A DNA stretch of 64,000 nt, taken from Robertmurraya kyonggiensis. Its GTDB lineage: Bacteria > Bacillota > Bacilli > Bacillales > Cytobacillaceae. The notes under the pieces were generated by a model. The model did no database searches and had not been told where the DNA came from. It saw nothing but the letters and a program-made list of their open reading frames with translations. Positions 61,765 through 64,000 of this stretch are shown piece by piece (the first letter of the stretch is position 1; each line of letters opens with the position of its first letter). The DNA is taken from positions 1,612,001-1,676,000 of the forward strand of contig NZ_SWBM01000001.1 of assembly GCF_005116465.1 (NCBI RefSeq), in the 5' to 3' direction. The translations under genes and the position numbers were made by a program.

Positions 61765-61778
61765 TTAAAGCGCTTTCT
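61765..61778 (-). promoter_or_regulatory. cre site at the transcription start of the DUF6230 cassette
   Basis: TTAAAGCGCTTTCT matches 13 of 14 positions of TGWAARCGYTWNCW. It covers the expected transcription start of the cassette, a classic position for CcpA repression. Confidence 0.7.
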
Positions 61779-61782
61779 TTTC

Positions 61783-61811
61783 ATTCTAGTTAGAAAGACG
61801 AATTTAACCAA
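61783..61811 (-). promoter_or_regulatory. Promoter of the DUF6230/DUF6114 cassette
   Basis: On the minus strand TTGGTT (61806-61811) and TAGAAT (61783-61788) are 17 bases apart, with the cre directly downstream. Confidence 0.6.
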
Positions 61812-62166
61812 TTCCGAAATTCTTCGTATTTTTTTCAATTTAGCTATCATTTCCCCCTACTTTCGTATGTCAAACCTCTAGGTGAAATGAAAATTTGGCT
61901 CTTTTTACATAGATTCGATTAAAGTTTCCTTTTTTAGCCCTTTTGTACAAATTATTTTTTTACCGTACTTACGTGGAAAAACATAAAAAAGTTTGTCAAC
62001 GAATAACCATGAAGTAGGCAAGTCACATCCCATTTACTATGTCGAATTGACGCAGATAGTTAGAACTTTTGTCTAATCAACCTCTATTTAAAGGTATTCT
62101 AACAACTCTGTAGAAAATGAATATATTCACTCGACTTAACTTACTTTGAAAGGATGGAAAACGCTC
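61812..62166. other. Divergent region upstream of the LuxR-type regulator
   Basis: About 350 AT-rich bases with no gene seen. It holds the promoters of the regulator (plus strand). Candidate operators for the regulator could not be identified by eye. Confidence 0.35.
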
Positions 62167-63669
62167 ATGTCCCTTTCGGTAAATGACCATATGAATTCCA
62201 TATTCCTGCGTGGTATCACACAAATTCGAGCTAGTGAAAAAGAAATTTTAAAGGAATGGGAAGAAGTTATATTTCACTTACGGAATACTGGTAAAAGTTC
62301 AGTACATATTGCTGAAGATATGGTTGAATTTTATTCTACGATTCTTTTTAAAAAGAACTTCGACGATCACGAACCTCTTTTGGATTTGGCGAATGCTAAA
62401 CATGCGATCACGCTACCCAGTTATAACAGCAATAAATTTATTGGCACCTTATTAGAAAACTCTACCCTTCAAGTGATTCAAGCAATTGCACCTGAATATC
62501 ACGAATATCATCATGCGATCCAATTTGTTTTCTCGATTATTAACGAGAAAATTTTCATCCCTTTTGAAATCGATATATTTCTAAAGGACCTTGTTCAATC
62601 TCAGCAATTGCCGATTAACTGGGCAGCAATCGTTAAGCAAAGCGATCATACTTTCACTGTTGAAAAATGGTTTGATTCGTCAGATGAATTGTTATTTTTC
62701 AAAACAGATGAATTGAAAGCGGATTCGATTTATTCATTGTCTGAAGCACTTATCCGATTAAATTCAACGGATAAAGCGAGAATTGGGAGTGTTTTTCCGA
62801 TTCCTCACGAGGACCGAACCATATTAATTTACACAACGGAAAATCCAGCTATTATACTTCCTTTTTTAAGCTATTCACTGCAAATTTTTCAAAAGGGAAG
62901 GGAGACCCTAAAAATTACACAACAGGAAATCATGTGGAAAGATTTTGTGATCATGTTCAATGAAAATATTATGCGTTCCAAAACCTTGGCAGAAGCTGTT
63001 GAACAAATCTCCGTTGGGTTTATAAAATTTCTACCGTTTGAACGCTGTGCACTTTTTTCCTATTCCATGAACGAGCAAATGGGATTTGGCCTGTTTGGAA
63101 AACATCTAGATAATAAAGCTATTCAAAGTATTACAGAGGACATTAACAATCTTCCAATCATCCAAAACTATATCCAGTTACTTGAACATTTCGGTAGGAA
63201 TATTAATTTTATTCAGCCGATTTTTATCAAAGATGCGGTTGCCGGTTTTCCAAAAGCATACGTTGAACAATTCCAACTCGGTTCCATCGTTATTGCTCCT
63301 ATTTTCACGACTTCAACAAACAAGCTATTAGGAGCAGCAATTCTTGATCAAGGTCCGGGTAAATATTTCAAAGCTCCAAAAGAAACGTTCTCCGCTCTTC
63401 TTAAATTTGGTCAAAGTGCTGGCGAATTGTTATCGAGATTCTACTCGACCACGAATGAGCAGCAAAAAGCTGGAACGAAGCATTTTTCACCAAGAGAAAT
63501 TGAAGTGCTAAAACTTATGGCTGATGGTGCTTCTACTTATGAGGCAGCTAGTAAACTCAATTTAAGCGAGTATACCGTTCGTGACTACGTATCTACGGTT
63601 ATGCAGAAAATGGATGCAAAAAATCGGACAGAGGCCGTTGCAAAAGCGATTCGTGAAGGCTTTATTTAA
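62167..63669 (+). CDS. LuxR-type transcriptional regulator with GAF-like sensory region
   Basis: A 500-residue regulator. The C-terminal LuxR helix-turn-helix is clear (about 437-500: SPREIEVLKLMADGASTYEAA, LSEYTVRDYVSTVMQKMDAKNRTEAV; core TVRDYVSTVMQKM). The region at about 255-425 has the alternating strands of a GAF-like domain (FLPFERCALFSY, FGKHLDNKA, LGSIVIAPIF, LGAAILDQGPG). The N-terminal 240 residues are helical with no family recognised. The ATG at 62167 follows AAGGATGG; an alternative TTG at 62146 would include the site itself. It is divergent from the DUF6230/DUF6114 cassette and is the natural candidate for its regulator, by position only. Confidence 0.82.
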   Translation: MSLSVNDHMNSIFLRGITQIRASEKEILKEWEEVIFHLRNTGKSSVHIAEDMVEFYSTILFKKNFDDHEPLLDLANAKHAITLPSYNSNKFIGTLLENSTLQVIQAIAPEYHEYHHAIQFVFSIINEKIFIPFEIDIFLKDLVQSQQLPINWAAIVKQSDHTFTVEKWFDSSDELLFFKTDELKADSIYSLSEALIRLNSTDKARIGSVFPIPHEDRTILIYTTENPAIILPFLSYSLQIFQKGRETLKITQQEIMWKDFVIMFNENIMRSKTLAEAVEQISVGFIKFLPFERCALFSYSMNEQMGFGLFGKHLDNKAIQSITEDINNLPIIQNYIQLLEHFGRNINFIQPIFIKDAVAGFPKAYVEQFQLGSIVIAPIFTTSTNKLLGAAILDQGPGKYFKAPKETFSALLKFGQSAGELLSRFYSTTNEQQKAGTKHFSPREIEVLKLMADGASTYEAASKLNLSEYTVRDYVSTVMQKMDAKNRTEAVAKAIREGFI

Positions 63670-63671
63670 TA

Positions 63672-63722
63672 GTGCCCGAGACAGCGAGAGAAGCAGTTCA
63701 TGTCTTTTCTCGCACTTATTTT
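63672..63722. terminator. Terminator after the LuxR-type regulator
   Basis: GCGAGAGAAG-CAGTTCATGT-CTTTTCTCGC followed by ACTTATTTTT. On the minus strand it also follows the stop of the ligase gene. Confidence 0.65.
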
Positions 63723-64000
63723 TCCATGGATGCTACCACTTCTAATAAGGATTCTTGATCGATCGTTTCTTGAAATCCTCGCATAATTTGCTCTTTATAT
63801 TTCTCTTCGATTTCCTTCATTCGAATGGATAATTTAGGCGTTAACTCTCCACCTTCAATCGTCCATGGTTCACTTATGATAATCACTTTTTTAGGCTGTT
63901 CAAATTTAGCAAACCCACTTGTTAACCGTTGCACTTCTGTTTCATACAAATGTTGAACAATGGGATTTAGACAAATCTCTTTACTAGAAGGAATCTCTAA
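63716..64000 (-). CDS. AMP-dependent acyl-CoA ligase, C-terminal fragment at the window edge
   Basis: The frame is open through the window end, so only the last 94 residues are visible. The tail has the C-terminal signature of long-chain acyl-CoA synthetases: FAKFEQPKKVIIISEPWTIE, then GGELTPKLSIRMKEIEEKY (the conserved Lys of the ANL fold is in ELTPKLSIR). It would activate a fatty acid to acyl-CoA using ATP. The start, and whether it is linked to the regulator, lie outside the window. Confidence 0.85.
   Translation of the reverse strand, partial: LEIPSSKEICLNPIVQHLYETEVQRLTSGFAKFEQPKKVIIISEPWTIEGGELTPKLSIRMKEIEEKYKEQIMRGFQETIDQESLLEVVASMEK

Overview
The window reads as chromosomal DNA of a low-GC, endospore-forming member of the Bacillaceae. 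It has Shine-Dalgarno sequences of the AGGAGG/AGGTGA type, a Bacillus-type hut operon with hutP and its attenuator, T-box leaders, CcpA cre-like sites, an H-type small acid-soluble spore protein and a YjcZ-type 33-residue protein. Many proteins closely resemble B. subtilis families (YwjA, HutP, PbuG, YkoP). The exact genus cannot be fixed from the sequence alone. No rRNA, tRNA, CRISPR array or prophage was seen. One complete-looking insertion sequence of the IS1182 type is present.

Layout. 0.07-4.6 kb: pxpBCA (5-oxoproline recycling) and a PhoD-like phosphatase. 5.0-7.7 kb: proBA behind a T-box. 7.8-11.1 kb: a GNAT/nitrilase pair and a YwjA-type ABC exporter. 11.3-16.8 kb: a small Gly-rich membrane protein, then a cell-envelope module made of a 642-residue membrane protein, two zinc-binding anti-sigma-like proteins, one ECF sigma factor and a secreted beta-propeller protein. 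The sigma operon has a promoter that looks ECF-dependent. 17-25 kb: DinB protein, acyl-CoA dehydrogenase, a 1254-residue secreted subtilase, YjcZ-like peptide, aroD, AI-2E family permease. 25.3-32.5 kb: a complete seven-gene trpEGDCFBA operon behind two tandem tRNA-Trp T-boxes and a third, unexplained leader segment.

32.6-41.5 kb: MOSC protein, MFS exporter, hydrolase, DUF2935 protein, DJ-1 family protein, the fruR-fruK-fruA fructose operon with a cre and repeated operator-like motif, a small membrane protein and sspH. 41.6-45.8 kb: two CAP-domain (YkwD-like) secreted paralogues; an IS1182-type element has landed in the terminator of the second. 45.9-52.5 kb: a Cys-less rhodanese-like protein and hutP-hutH-hutU-hutI-hutG with the HutP-responsive terminator. 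52.6-58.9 kb: small ABM-like protein, amino-acid permease, a UgtP-like glycosyltransferase with a YkoP-like protein, a secreted Rv2525c-like (DUF1906) protein, and a guanine riboswitch controlling a PbuG-like purine permease.

59-64 kb: a three-gene cassette of a secreted coiled-coil protein, a DUF6114-like membrane protein and a DUF6230-like secreted protein, with a cre on its promoter start, divergent from a large LuxR-type regulator. The window ends inside an acyl-CoA ligase gene. The DUF6230/DUF6114 cassette, the dual anti-sigma operon and the third trp leader segment are the best candidates for undescribed biology.
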